A DNA stretch of 64,000 nucleotides, taken from positions 62,001-126,000 of the forward strand of contig QXCR01000056.1 in assembly GCA_004380135.1 (NCBI GenBank). Reading direction: 5' to 3'. This DNA is from Stemphylium vesicarium. Its lineage: Eukaryota > Ascomycota > Dothideomycetes > Pleosporales > Pleosporaceae. The translations under genes and the position numbers were made by a program. Positions 1-9,630 of the stretch are shown here, in pieces (position 1 is the stretch's first letter; each line of letters begins with the position of its first letter). The notes beneath the pieces are model-generated. The model worked only from the letters and a program-made list of their open reading frames with translations, searched no databases and was not told where the DNA came from.

Positions 1-668
1 CCTTGTGTCTACATGCTTTGGGAAAATTTCCAGTAGCGTAGGGGCTGCGCCTCGTCATGGCATCCTTAGTAACCCCGAAATAGCATGCCTCGTAACCCTC
101 TTCCCCACAACGTCTAAGGAACGCCCGGCCGCACTCGCGGCACTATCGGCTTCAAGCACCCAAGTCCACTATGACGAGGCGTCACGATCTGCACGCGATA
201 CGAGGTCTTCGTAAATTTGTAAATCTTTGATTGAGAGCTGATCATGTCTTGGGCCTCCTCAGGATATCCTGAAGAGCGCCTCAAAGCACTGGGTATATGG
301 CTCGAAACACCTTGCAACCCCACCTTTTTGTCCACCCACACCCAACTACCATCAAAAAGAAGGTTGCGTGTGTCGTTATCCCTACTCCAAAGTGACCGCC
401 AGTAAAGAGAAAAGCAACGCTCAAAACACAATCCCTGTACTCGCAGGGCAAAATGCAAGGAAACCGCGCCAACCTGCGCTTACTCTTACCTTTTGCTGAC
501 CATGGTTTTCCCCAAATCCGGCCATCCCGTGGTGCGCGCTGCATAGTCGGGTCTGTTTATTAGTATACACTCGTATTAGTTCAAAGGCGCATGGAGTTGA
601 AAGAAAGAGGTGAAAGAAGCTGCCTGTTAGTACGTTTGAAGACCCAAGACTCCAAGGACGGTGGGCCT
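1..668. other. Left-edge region, no supported complete gene
   Basis: A plus-strand frame is open from the window edge to a stop at 214. It could be the 3' end of a gene cut by the window, but its 70 residues show no domain that I recognise. The rest holds only short overlapping ORFs on the minus strand. It is also the 3' flank of the minus-strand acidic-protein gene that ends at 669. Confidence 0.4.
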
Positions 669-3353
669 TCACACTCGTGCGCGCTTGGCGTCTGGAAGGA
701 AGAAATTAGCGCCTGCGTTCCGCTTATGAGGTGAAATGTATAGAAGCATACCTATAGAGTCGGGCGCAATATCCACTCCATGTCCAGCCTCGTCGATGGA
801 TCGCTTGTGTCCTTGCGAAGACACATCATTGGCGTCGGTAGACGAGGCGGTCGTAGGATCTGCAGCCGAAGACGTTGCGTTCTCAGCTTGTGCAGCCACA
901 CCGTCCTCTTGATCTTGGGTATCGGCGGCCGTGTCATTTGCAGTGCATGTATCTTCAGGAGCCTCTTGGGACAGCTCCTGGCCGGCAGCCCACTGTGTAT
1001 CGTCCAAATCCAGAAAATCGTTTGTGCCAGTAAAGTCGTCGCCGTCCATTCCAGTATTACCGCCAGCATTGAATTCCTCTCCGTTCATAAAGTCCAGTTC
1101 TGGTTGCTGCTCGAAATCCTGGTACTCATAATCGGCGTATTCTTGGTTAGCATCGCCGTCATACTGAAAATTTGCAGCATTGTCTCCGGCTTCATCTGCT
1201 TGAAATCCGTGGGACAAATCGTCTTCTTCGAAAGCCTGGACATAATCCTGGTACGAATGCTCATCGTCGTTACCTTCAAGCTGATCTGGTTCGTTTCCGG
1301 TGCTAGGCTCCTCTACGGCTTCAAAACTGGCTCCGTCGTGGTCCTGGGCCGTCTGTTGGTTGAGATGTGGGGATCCTGCGACGGACGCCGGTTTCTCCGC
1401 ATTGTTGGAATCGTCTCCTCGAACGGTTGTAGACGAAGGTGACAGCTCGGTACCAGGTGCTTGTTCTGCTTCTTCGACAGCAGCGGATGGTTCGTCCTCT
1501 TCGTCGCTGTAATCAATAAGATCACCTTGCTCTTGCAAGCGACGTGCCTCTATTTCGGCCTCTGTTCGGTCGCCCGATTGTGATCGGGGCTGTTCGGGGT
1601 AGTCTACCACCTCCTGTGCGTCTGTGGGGACTTCACTAGGATTAGTAGCCTGCGGCGCGTCTTCACCATCTTCGCCCTCATGGTCTTCCCCGGACGCATG
1701 CACAGCCACAGTCTCTTCACTCTCGTGGACTTCGACGCCCCCTTCCTCATCATCAGCTTGCGCATCGTCCTCTTCGTCATTGTTCTGCTCGTGCTCGGGG
1801 GCTTCCTGGGATTGGTTCTCCGTGTCATCCTGTGCTGCCTCTTCTTGAGGCTGAACATGTGCTTCGGCATGTGCTTGATCATCATCGTCTTGTGATACCT
1901 GTTCTTCCACGGGTTCCTTGGCAACGGCATTTTCCTCGTGTTCTTGCTCGTCAGGTTCCTGCTGCTCATGATGTACATGCTGTTGCTCCTCTGCGTCTAC
2001 CTGCTCCTGCTCCCCTTCAACTACATCCACCTGCACCTCCACCTCCTCTTCATCTTGTACTTCAGGCTCCCATTCGGTGAGCTCATCGCTCTGCAGATCA
2101 ACGGATACGTTATGGAAATGAGTTTCGCCTGCAGCAATAGCTGCTTCAAAACCGGAATAGCCGCTCCCCTTGTCAGCGTGTCTTGCTATATCTGCGAGCA
2201 AGGTCGCGAAGCGTGGGCGGTGCAACAATGTAATGTAAAATGAGTCTGGCTCAGTGTTACCATCTTGCTCATGGAGCGAATAGTAGTAGCTTGCAAGCCG
2301 TTCGAGCGAGACAGCTACAGACGCAGTGCTTTCCTCGAAAAGCTCCGTGTTCTGCAAGTGATCAAAGCGAAAGCCGAGCTCCATTCCATCCAGGACTTCT
2401 GTTCCGAGAGCCAAACGACAGGCTTGGAAGAGATCTGACATGCTTGTTCGGGCAACCGAAACATCGTCTAAGAGCCAATCCCCGCTGTTCTCATAGTCAT
2501 GGTGTTTGAAAAGCCATAGCTCTTCGCCCATGTAGTTCACAGTCACGGGTGGCAGTTCATAGGAATCATCTGCCTGATGTTCGTTGTCTTGGACAGATTC
2601 ATCGTGATCATGGCTGGCCTGGGCCGAGTCATCGGGGCCGGTCTCGGTACTCGCATAGTCTTCGTGACCTTGTAGTTGAACACCACCTTCATCACCGCCA
2701 GTTTGAACATCTTCCTCATTGTGACCGGCCGACTGAGGGCGTGGCGAGGCTTCATGCTTATCGACTTCTGGGCTTCCATCGGCAACGTGGTCGGGGTCCG
2801 CGTATGGGCTCTGTGAATTCTTGCTTGTTGTCATGGACATTAGAGCTTGTAAGTCAGCAGGTATCTCGTCCTGCTGTGCAGTTGTATCGTCAGCCTGAAC
2901 AGTGTCGTCTTGCATAGAGTAGTGCTTTTGCAGCCAAGGTGAACGAAGCGCAGTGTCATGGTAGTCGTCGTCCTCTTCGGAATAGTCAAGCAGGTCCTCA
3001 TCTTGAATGGTTTGTTCGGTCTGGTCGGCGGCAGCGTCGACCATGACAGGCTGTTGTTCGACGGCTGTGTCATTGTCATCACCTTGAAAACTATAGTCTT
3101 CCTCGATGACATCCTCTTGGTCGACCATGTAATCATCGTGCTCGCCGCCGGCTGCAGTCTGGGCATCCATTCCGCTCGCCGAGGCTGCATCGTTGATAGA
3201 GACGTCGTCGTCCTGAGCATAAGATGGCGGAGGCTCTAGATCCAAGTCGATGTCACCATCGTTGTAGTCGATGGCGCCATCATCGGACTGCAAGTCCATG
3301 TCGTCCGCTGTCGTGATCTCGAGACTAGGCGTCGGTTGTGTAGCGGCAGCCAT
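669..3353 (-). CDS. Large acidic fungal protein with one folded domain (unknown function)
   Basis: Single-exon ORF of 894 residues, start ATG at 3353, stop TGA at 669. Most of the chain is Asp/Glu/Gln-rich low-complexity sequence. One ordinary folded segment lies at about residues 270-400, beginning YMGEELWLFKHHD and containing the LHRPRFATLLADI stretch; the length-conserved style suggests a conserved fungal domain, but I cannot name it. The C-terminus has basic clusters (GHKRSID, SPHKRN, DAKRARV) that look like nuclear localisation signals. The short motif L(L/I)DYS(D/E)E(D/E) occurs twice, near residues 118 and 600, and a related AIDYND lies near the N-terminus. It is divergent from coatomer delta across an 850-bp interval. 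A nuclear, chaperone-like or transcription-linked role is only inference from the acidity and basic motifs. Confidence 0.85.
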   Translation of the reverse strand: MAAATQPTPSLEITTADDMDLQSDDGAIDYNDGDIDLDLEPPPSYAQDDDVSINDAASASGMDAQTAAGGEHDDYMVDQEDVIEEDYSFQGDDNDTAVEQQPVMVDAAADQTEQTIQDEDLLDYSEEDDDYHDTALRSPWLQKHYSMQDDTVQADDTTAQQDEIPADLQALMSMTTSKNSQSPYADPDHVADGSPEVDKHEASPRPQSAGHNEEDVQTGGDEGGVQLQGHEDYASTETGPDDSAQASHDHDESVQDNEHQADDSYELPPVTVNYMGEELWLFKHHDYENSGDWLLDDVSVARTSMSDLFQACRLALGTEVLDGMELGFRFDHLQNTELFEESTASVAVSLERLASYYYSLHEQDGNTEPDSFYITLLHRPRFATLLADIARHADKGSGYSGFEAAIAAGETHFHNVSVDLQSDELTEWEPEVQDEEEVEVQVDVVEGEQEQVDAEEQQHVHHEQQEPDEQEHEENAVAKEPVEEQVSQDDDDQAHAEAHVQPQEEAAQDDTENQSQEAPEHEQNNDEEDDAQADDEEGGVEVHESEETVAVHASGEDHEGEDGEDAPQATNPSEVPTDAQEVVDYPEQPRSQSGDRTEAEIEARRLQEQGDLIDYSDEEDEPSAAVEEAEQAPGTELSPSSTTVRGDDSNNAEKPASVAGSPHLNQQTAQDHDGASFEAVEEPSTGNEPDQLEGNDDEHSYQDYVQAFEEDDLSHGFQADEAGDNAANFQYDGDANQEYADYEYQDFEQQPELDFMNGEEFNAGGNTGMDGDDFTGTNDFLDLDDTQWAAGQELSQEAPEDTCTANDTAADTQDQEDGVAAQAENATSSAADPTTASSTDANDVSSQGHKRSIDEAGHGVDIAPDSIGMLLYISPHKRNAGANFFLPDAKRARV

Positions 3354-4203
3354 GATGTGTGTCGGGTGGTGGTTGAGGTATTTGGAGGGTGTTCGTTCGT
3401 CGGTCGGAAACGCGTGAGTAAAGGAGCGTGGGGGCGCGTCACACTGTGGCGATGCGGCAAACTATGGCACGAGTGCGCGATTTCGAAAATGCGTGCGCAG
3501 TGTGAACAAAGACTAGGATCGCATAGCGAAGCGTTCCCAAGCGGTTCTACAGTCGTGGTAATCTGGACTGGGTGAGGATGAGGGAGAGTGTGTGGAAATG
3601 AGACAAAGTATGCACGGTGGTGTTCGCGCTAAAGCGGGCAAGTGCTTGGGCGGGAGCGGGCAAGTGGCAGGCAGATGTGGCTTGCACTTTGTGAACGCAA
3701 ATGGCCAAATTCGGGACTGATGTAACTTTCTTATGTTATCTTCGCGCGAAAAGTTGAGAGTGAGAAAAAAATTGTCAGATTACGATGTTTGTGGTTGAGT
3801 GGAGCGGAAGGTTGGTGAGAGTAAAGAGAGTCCTGGAGCCAGGCGGCTTTCATGTGGATTCGGCGCTAGGCAAACGCAAGCTGCACGTGACTCCAGGTGT
3901 CCACTTGGAACCTCCAGGTGTTGCGACTGGAGCAGTGGGAATCTGTGAGAGGTCCTTGTCGACTTGACCTCTTAGTATACATAGACAATTCACACCCTGT
4001 CTTGCTGCCTACTTGGGTCGGCCCTACCATCCCTCCTAAATCCCGCCATCAAGACACGCTTGCGTTCCTGATTCTCTCCCCGTCCCAATAATATTCCCCA
4101 CCATCTCCAGGGAGGCTTCAACTCCAGGGCCCTACAAACAAAGCCACCACCTTTTAGCTTGATCCGACTCACTCCTAGCAATCACAGATAACGTGTAGTC
4201 ACA
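3354..4203. promoter_or_regulatory. Divergent intergenic region, acidic protein / coatomer delta
   Basis: An 850-bp interval between two divergent start codons. It holds short ORFs but none with recognisable protein features. It must contain both 5' regions; no specific factor site was identified. Confidence 0.6.
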
Positions 4204-5926
4204 ATGGTATGAGACTGCGCAGGAGACAATGCCTCCGACTTTCAGACCACGACACCAAGCTGACGAAGCCAGGTGGTCCTCGCAGCTTCGATATGCACAA
4301 GAGGCGGCAAGGCCGTTCTCTCGCGCCAATTCCGCGAGATGCAGCGCTCCCGTATTGAAGCCCTCCTCGCCTCATTCCCCAAGCTCGCCGATAGCGGAAC
4401 CCAGCACACCACCTGCGAACAGGACAACGTGCGTTACGTCTACCAGCCCCTCGACGAATTGTACATGGTCTTGATCACCAACCTGCAATCCAACATCCTC
4501 CAAGACATCAACTCTCTTCACCTCTTCGCCCAGGTCTGCTCCTCGATATGCAAGTCTCTCGACGAGCGCGAGATTCTCAAGAATGCCTTCGAGCTTCTGA
4601 CAGCCTTCGACGAGATTGTCACGCTGGGATACAGGGAGAACTTGACCATGAGCCAGATCAAGACCTTCTTGGACATGGAATCGCATGAGGAGCGTATTCA
4701 GGAGATCATTGCACGGAATAAGGAGCTCGAGGCTTCAGAGGAGCGCAAACGCCGAGCCAAGCAGCTCGAGATGCAGCGCAAGGAGATGTCGAGGTCGCAG
4801 CGAGCCGGCGGAGGCATGGGAGGCGGCATGGGCAGTGGTATGGGAGGTGGCATGGGCGGTCGCTCACCATCGTATCCTGCCTTTACGCCCAGCGTACCTA
4901 CGACGAATGTCCCCGATACCTACGACTCGTACGAAGCTGAGAAGAAGAAGGCCACGAGCAAGCCATTGGCTCTGGGCAAGAAGGGTATGCAGCTCGGCAA
5001 GAAGAACAAGACCAACAACATGTACGAGCAGGTCACCGGCGAGTCAGCGCCAACTGAGGAGGAACCACTCGTCGCACCCAGGGCATCTGCACCCGCTGCC
5101 GCAGCCCCCGCAAGCGCACGCGAATCTACCTCGACCGACCGCGAAGCCGTCCACATCACTACCAACGAGACCATTTCCGCCCGACTAGACCGCGAGGGTC
5201 TGCTCAAGTCCTTCGAAGTCAAGGGCGAGATGCAACTCAAGATCACCGATCCCTCCTTCACACAAGTCAAGTTGGACCTGGCCACTGGCGACACTCGCGG
5301 CGCACAGTTGATGACACATCCCAAGGTGGACAAGACCGTCTTCAGGAACGACAAGGTCATCCAGCTTGCCGACACAACCAAGGGCTTCCCCTCCAACATG
5401 GGCATCGGTGTCATGAAGTGGAAGCTGGCACCACGGCCCGACGACGTGTCTGACCCACCCATCACGTTCCGTGTCTGGGTCGAGGACTCGGGCAACATGT
5501 ACAACATCACCGTCGAGTACGAGCTCACGGGCGGTGACTCACTGAAGGACGTTACTGTCACCATTCCCTACCAAACCGACGAGCCCAACGTGTCTTCCTT
5601 CGACGCCGTGTATGAAGTCAGCGGCGACAGCATTGAATGGAACATTGGTGCTGTCGACGAGGCCAACAGCTCCGGTAGCTTCGAATTCGAAGCCCAAGCT
5701 GGTAGCGACTCTGAGTTTTTCCCCATGAACGTCCGCTTTAGCAAGGCTACGCCTTTTGTCGATGTCGATGTAAGTTACTTTAATCTTCTGCCGCGTGAGC
5801 ATGGATGTCAGGTAAATGTACTAATCAACGCGATAGGTTTCATCCGTTACCCTGCTTTCCATGGGCCAGGATATCAGCTTCTCCAAAGACGTCAAGTCCG
5901 TTGCCGAAAACTACACCATCTCATAA
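4204..5926 (+). CDS. RET2: Coatomer subunit delta (archain)
   Basis: Delta subunit of the COPI coat, which mediates Golgi-to-ER retrograde vesicle traffic. Three exons: 4204-4206, 4273-5769 and 5837-5926, giving 528 residues, close to the usual fungal length. The first coding exon is the ATG alone. The intron at 4207-4272 (GTATGA donor, CTGAC branch, CAG acceptor) joins it to VVLAASICTRGGKAV, the standard start of the family. The N-terminal longin/adaptor-small-chain-like domain covers about residues 1-140. A charged linker with a GGGMGGGMG-type stretch follows, then the C-terminal mu-homology domain from about 250 onward. The last intron (5770-5836, CTAATCAAC branch) restores the end DVSSVTLLSMGQ...NYTIS. 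Reading through that intron would give a false long tail to 6192. Confidence 0.95.
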
Positions 5927-6632
5927 ACCCATTGTACTTAGGCGAGGACAAGCGGAATCTGGGCGTTGGCAGAAGATGTGTCGTAAGCGCTAAGGCTATT
6001 TTGTCGCGGATGCACATGTACAGGGGAGGTGGTCAGATTAGACAAAACTGGAATAACACGAATTACACTCACCCATGGACTTTGGTTCAAGTTATGTTTA
6101 CCGTTGTGTTTTGGCACGCGTGTTTGTTTTGGTATGACATTTGGGCCATGTTAAGACCTATATTCATCTATACATGGCTGATGGAGCCCTAAGCTATCTA
6201 ACTACTGCCATGTACTATACACAGCAAATTGCTTTGTATCCTCTCTTTTACACTGCTACGACTAACTGACTACTACCTCTTTCGCTAAATAACGCGCGTT
6301 CTGTGGTATATCGACGGAGAAGAAAAACTTCCAAATGAACAAACAGAAAGTAAGACAAGACCAGCGCTGTTAACTAAAAGACAAGCGAAGATATAAATCG
6401 AGAAAAGGAAACAAAGCTCGGGAGATCTACTTTCGGTCGTAAGAGAACAGAAAAGATCTGCGCAGCGATAAGACGAAAAGAGAAGAGCGGAAAGAAAAAG
6501 ACGTCGCTAAAGCGGTAAATCGAACGTGAGGAGGGAAAAGCGAACCAGCGGCCGTAAGTAAGATGGCGGGCACAGTAAGGAAGCAGACAGAAGTAAGCAA
6601 AACAGTAAGCTTTTGAGAGAGGGGGTGTGCGC
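5927..6632. other. Convergent 3' flank, no gene seen
   Basis: About 700 bp between the ends of coatomer delta (plus) and the CBM48-like gene (minus). It is purine-rich at 6300-6500. ORFs here are short and featureless. It presumably carries both 3' UTRs. Confidence 0.6.
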
Positions 6633-8681
6633 CTAGATAACCGCATCACCCAAGAAAGCAAAGTCTTCCATGAGCGCATTGACCTGACTCATTCTACTTT
6701 CTCTCCGCACACTAATCGCGCGTTGAAGTCGTTCGGCATGGACCTCGGTTTCTGTAAGCGTAGACTTGCTCGTCGTCTCGTCTTCAGGCAGACTGTACTG
6801 GAAGCCCAGGCCGAAACAAGCAGCCTGGCGGCGCGAAGAGCGGCGCGACGAGACATCAGAGTATTGCGTCTCGGGCTGGAAGAGGTCGGAGCCGAATGTC
6901 GAGATACGGATTTCGTTGAGTTGGGGTGGGGTGGAGAGACGGTAGTTTGACTCGGAATCCTCTTCTTCGTCGTCGGTGATGTGCTGGATCTCGGGCACTT
7001 GTGAGATGTGCTTTGAGGCGGCAGTTTCATCGGGCGAGGCGTACGAGTAGCGGATTAAAAGGCCTTGGGATGTGTCGATGTCGCTGTCGTTGCTGGTGAG
7101 AGAACTGAAGGTTGGAGATAGCACGGCTTCATCGTCGTCCGAGGTTGGGGAGCTGTAGCCGATGGAGTCGTTGCTCCATGTGGAGAAGTGACTGCGTGCT
7201 TTTTCTTGAAATTGCACACTGAAGTGGTCGAGACGCTCTTCATCATCTGCCTCCTCGAACTCGTCATCTGACTGCTCGGCTGACAATTCGCTGATTGCTG
7301 TGCTCTTGGATGCGTAGAGCGGTGCGGGTGTCAGGTACCGAGGGAGCGCAGGAAGTTCTTTATCGAGAACCGACTGGCTGAAGTTGGTACTGCGTAGGCT
7401 GCCATGACTAGAGGTGGGGCGCTCCTCTGGAGACGGCGCCCCAAGCAAGCTCGATGGTCGCGATAGAACAGGGGCCGACGGTGTATCGTCCTCCACCACC
7501 CGGTCCTCTTCTGCAGAATCTTGCTCAAGCTTCGGTGATGAAAGCCACGGGTCGTTAGAGAAGAGATAATGCCGTGTTCGCCTTGTGTCGGCGGAGTTGG
7601 CACGAATTCTGCTCTGCTCAATCTTGAACTCGCTGTTGATGACGGTTGAGGGGACATAGGACGATCGTCGTCGAACAGGGCGTTCCTCCATTGCTGGTAG
7701 CTCTGCCGCTCCAAAAGCCGAGTCGTGATCAGGATCCACGGGATGCGATGCCAAGGGAGAGAACTCTTTTCGTATAGTAGGTACAGGGCGTTCAGACGGG
7801 GTATCTGACTGTGTCTCTCGTATCGATTCGATTGATGGTCGATACACTGATAGGGGAATGAGGTTGAGATCTTCACCACCACTGACAAGTATGGGAGAGC
7901 TGATGTCCAGCTCCCTGGCTTTCGATCCACTGCGATTTCTCGAGGCAGAACGTTTGGATGCCAGTTTTTCCTTTAGCAGCTTGAAGTCAGGGAAGATAGG
8001 GGTGGAAGGCATGTAGGGCGATGCTGATGCGCTCCGTGCATGACGCACAACATTTGGAGACAGAAAGCCATCTGTCGGGGGGTGGGTCGCAGACCGGGGA
8101 GTCCAAGGTGAAGGAAGGTAGAGTGTGTTCGGCTCCGTTCCTGCGCCTTTCTGAGGGGTAGGGACTGCTCTCAGTGGCGCAGGTGGCACTGGCGTGAGAT
8201 ACCTATCTTTGGGGTCCCGTGTGAAAGAGGTAGTATCAGAGTTGCTGCGACCATGCCTCTCGCGAGGCATATCCAGAACATTCAGACGTTGACCTGGGAG
8301 AAGAGGACAGAAGGTCGTCGACTCTTCAGCGGGGTTGTGGTGTTCCTCGTCCCCATCAACCTTGTACTGTAGGCTGTTAGTCCCTGAGCTGTTCTGGCAG
8401 AGCAGCTGACTTACGTAGTACCAGTAAGTGCCACCCATCTTGAGAGGTCCGTCCCGCTTGGGTATTTGCTGTTCCAGGTCTCCGTCGCAAATAATGTCTG
8501 AAAAGGTAAAGCAGCCTTTCCAAATGTTGCGGCCCCCGCGTACGTCAAGCTCTAGTGGATATGGCCGTTGAAAGTTGTCCCAAGATCCAAGTAAGACGAT
8601 ACTGCGCAGTGCGGCGGGGCAGTGACTTGGTGCGAAAATGAGTGACAGCCTTGAAGGAAGAGGCACAGAGGGGGTAGACAT
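6633..8681 (-). CDS. Protein with N-terminal AMPK/CBM48-like domain and long disordered tail
   Basis: Start ATG at 8681 and stop at 6633. An intron at 8367-8414 (48 bp, GTAAGT donor, ACTAAC branch, CAG acceptor) is a multiple of three without a stop, so an unspliced ORF looks continuous. Splicing gives 666 residues and the clean join TYWYY|YKVDGDEEHHNP. Residues 1-125 resemble the AMP-activated-kinase glycogen-binding/early-set fold: SIVLLGSWDNF, a WKGC strand, the WYYYKVDGD strand and the CPLLPGQ turn. The rest is Ser/Pro-rich with many SxSP and RSxS stretches typical of phosphorylated disordered tails. A conserved-looking block RQAACFGLGFQYSLPEDE lies near the C-terminus. No catalytic domain is visible. 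Glycogen or glucan binding is inferred from the fold only; the domain may instead serve protein contacts. Confidence 0.85.
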   Translation of the reverse strand: MSTPSVPLPSRLSLIFAPSHCPAALRSIVLLGSWDNFQRPYPLELDVRGGRNIWKGCFTFSDIICDGDLEQQIPKRDGPLKMGGTYWYYVSQLLCQNSSGTNSLQYKVDGDEEHHNPAEESTTFCPLLPGQRLNVLDMPRERHGRSNSDTTSFTRDPKDRYLTPVPPAPLRAVPTPQKGAGTEPNTLYLPSPWTPRSATHPPTDGFLSPNVVRHARSASASPYMPSTPIFPDFKLLKEKLASKRSASRNRSGSKARELDISSPILVSGGEDLNLIPLSVYRPSIESIRETQSDTPSERPVPTIRKEFSPLASHPVDPDHDSAFGAAELPAMEERPVRRRSSYVPSTVINSEFKIEQSRIRANSADTRRTRHYLFSNDPWLSSPKLEQDSAEEDRVVEDDTPSAPVLSRPSSLLGAPSPEERPTSSHGSLRSTNFSQSVLDKELPALPRYLTPAPLYASKSTAISELSAEQSDDEFEEADDEERLDHFSVQFQEKARSHFSTWSNDSIGYSSPTSDDDEAVLSPTFSSLTSNDSDIDTSQGLLIRYSYASPDETAASKHISQVPEIQHITDDEEEDSESNYRLSTPPQLNEIRISTFGSDLFQPETQYSDVSSRRSSRRQAACFGLGFQYSLPEDETTSKSTLTETEVHAERLQRAISVRRESRMSQVNALMEDFAFLGDAVI

Positions 8682-9510
8682 ACAATAGAAAAGTGTGGAG
8701 TGTAGTGTTGTCCATGGCCATGATACCGGATTAGCCTAGGCTGATAACGGCAAGGACTACCAACGTTGAAGCGCGTATGCGTCTAAGCCCTGGCCACGTC
8801 TGAGGTGTTGCATGGGATGGTGAGTATCAAATATAGAAGTCCATGCAGTAAGCAGAGTTGGATGTTTGAGCCTGATCCTTCTGAGTGGTCGCGTCGGAGG
8901 AATGTCCAGGAAAGTGACGCGAGCAGTGAGATGATTGGCGCGCAGCAGCAAGCGTCTGGGAAAATGCTGAAACTGAGCGTGGTGTGTGTATGTACGATTA
9001 TGGCGAGGCTGACCAGGGACTATGCAGCCTGAGGAATCAGAGCAGGTCGGAGAATTTCTGAAGCAAACAGAATCTAGATGTTTTATGCAGGCTGTCACCG
9101 ACCGGCAGCAAGAGTTGAAGTGTGGAGACAGAGCCTCAGTTGCGAAGGCCCAAGATTGGTGGGTTTGGCGCCTGTGGATGATGTTGGCATATAGCTGGGG
9201 AGGATGCAGGCTGAGCGCTTAGTATCGTCGTCCAAATCGCTGAGATGTCGGCTATGTGAAACACGGTATCCGAAAGGAGGCAAACGCAACTGAATACTTG
9301 GTAAAGGGCGTATGAGAAGGAGAGAGAGAAAAAGATGGGTCGTAAGTCAGAGTTGTAGTTCGTGCTAGTCAGGTAGGAACCAAGCGTAGGACAGCCACTG
9401 GCGCCTTCTCGCTATGATAAGGAAAGAGCAATCGCGAGCGAGGGTTCCAAGATGCATTTGAAGGGCTGATTCAAAACACGCCAAATCTGAGGCGCATTAT
9501 CGGGCTTATG
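8682..9510. other. Intergenic, no supported gene
   Basis: About 830 bp upstream of the CBM48-like gene. Only overlapping short ORFs are present on both strands, none with recognisable features. Confidence 0.5.
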
Positions 9511-9630
9511 TCATGATGCGCTCCCGTTGGCCACAGGCGCTGGCCGAAGAGGAGACTTCAGCTCCTTCATTTCCTCAGCCGTCATGTCCATGTGCTGCGA
9601 ACCTTTGCCCTCAACTGGGAACCGATGCAT
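9511..9630 (-). CDS. Possible 39-residue protein or terminal exon
   Basis: An ATG at 9630 opens a 39-codon frame ending TGA at 9511. It begins MHRFPVEGKGSQHMDMTAEE and continues with a charged helix-like EEMKEL and a Pro-rich end. The sequence is compositionally protein-like, unlike the shadow ORFs around it. The frame is open a few codons upstream to a TAG near 9650, so it could also be the last exon of a spliced gene with earlier exons in 9650-9960. I cannot assign a family. Confidence 0.35.
   Translation of the reverse strand: MHRFPVEGKGSQHMDMTAEEMKELKSPLRPAPVANGSAS

Noticed and set aside
780..1442. 220-codon hydrophobic plus-strand ORF
   Set aside because: Antisense shadow of the acidic protein; hydrophobicity is a by-product of complementing Asp/Glu codons.
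4273..6192. Continuous 639-codon reading of coatomer delta
   Set aside because: It begins at a GTG and reads through the last intron; splicing gives the correct family N- and C-termini.
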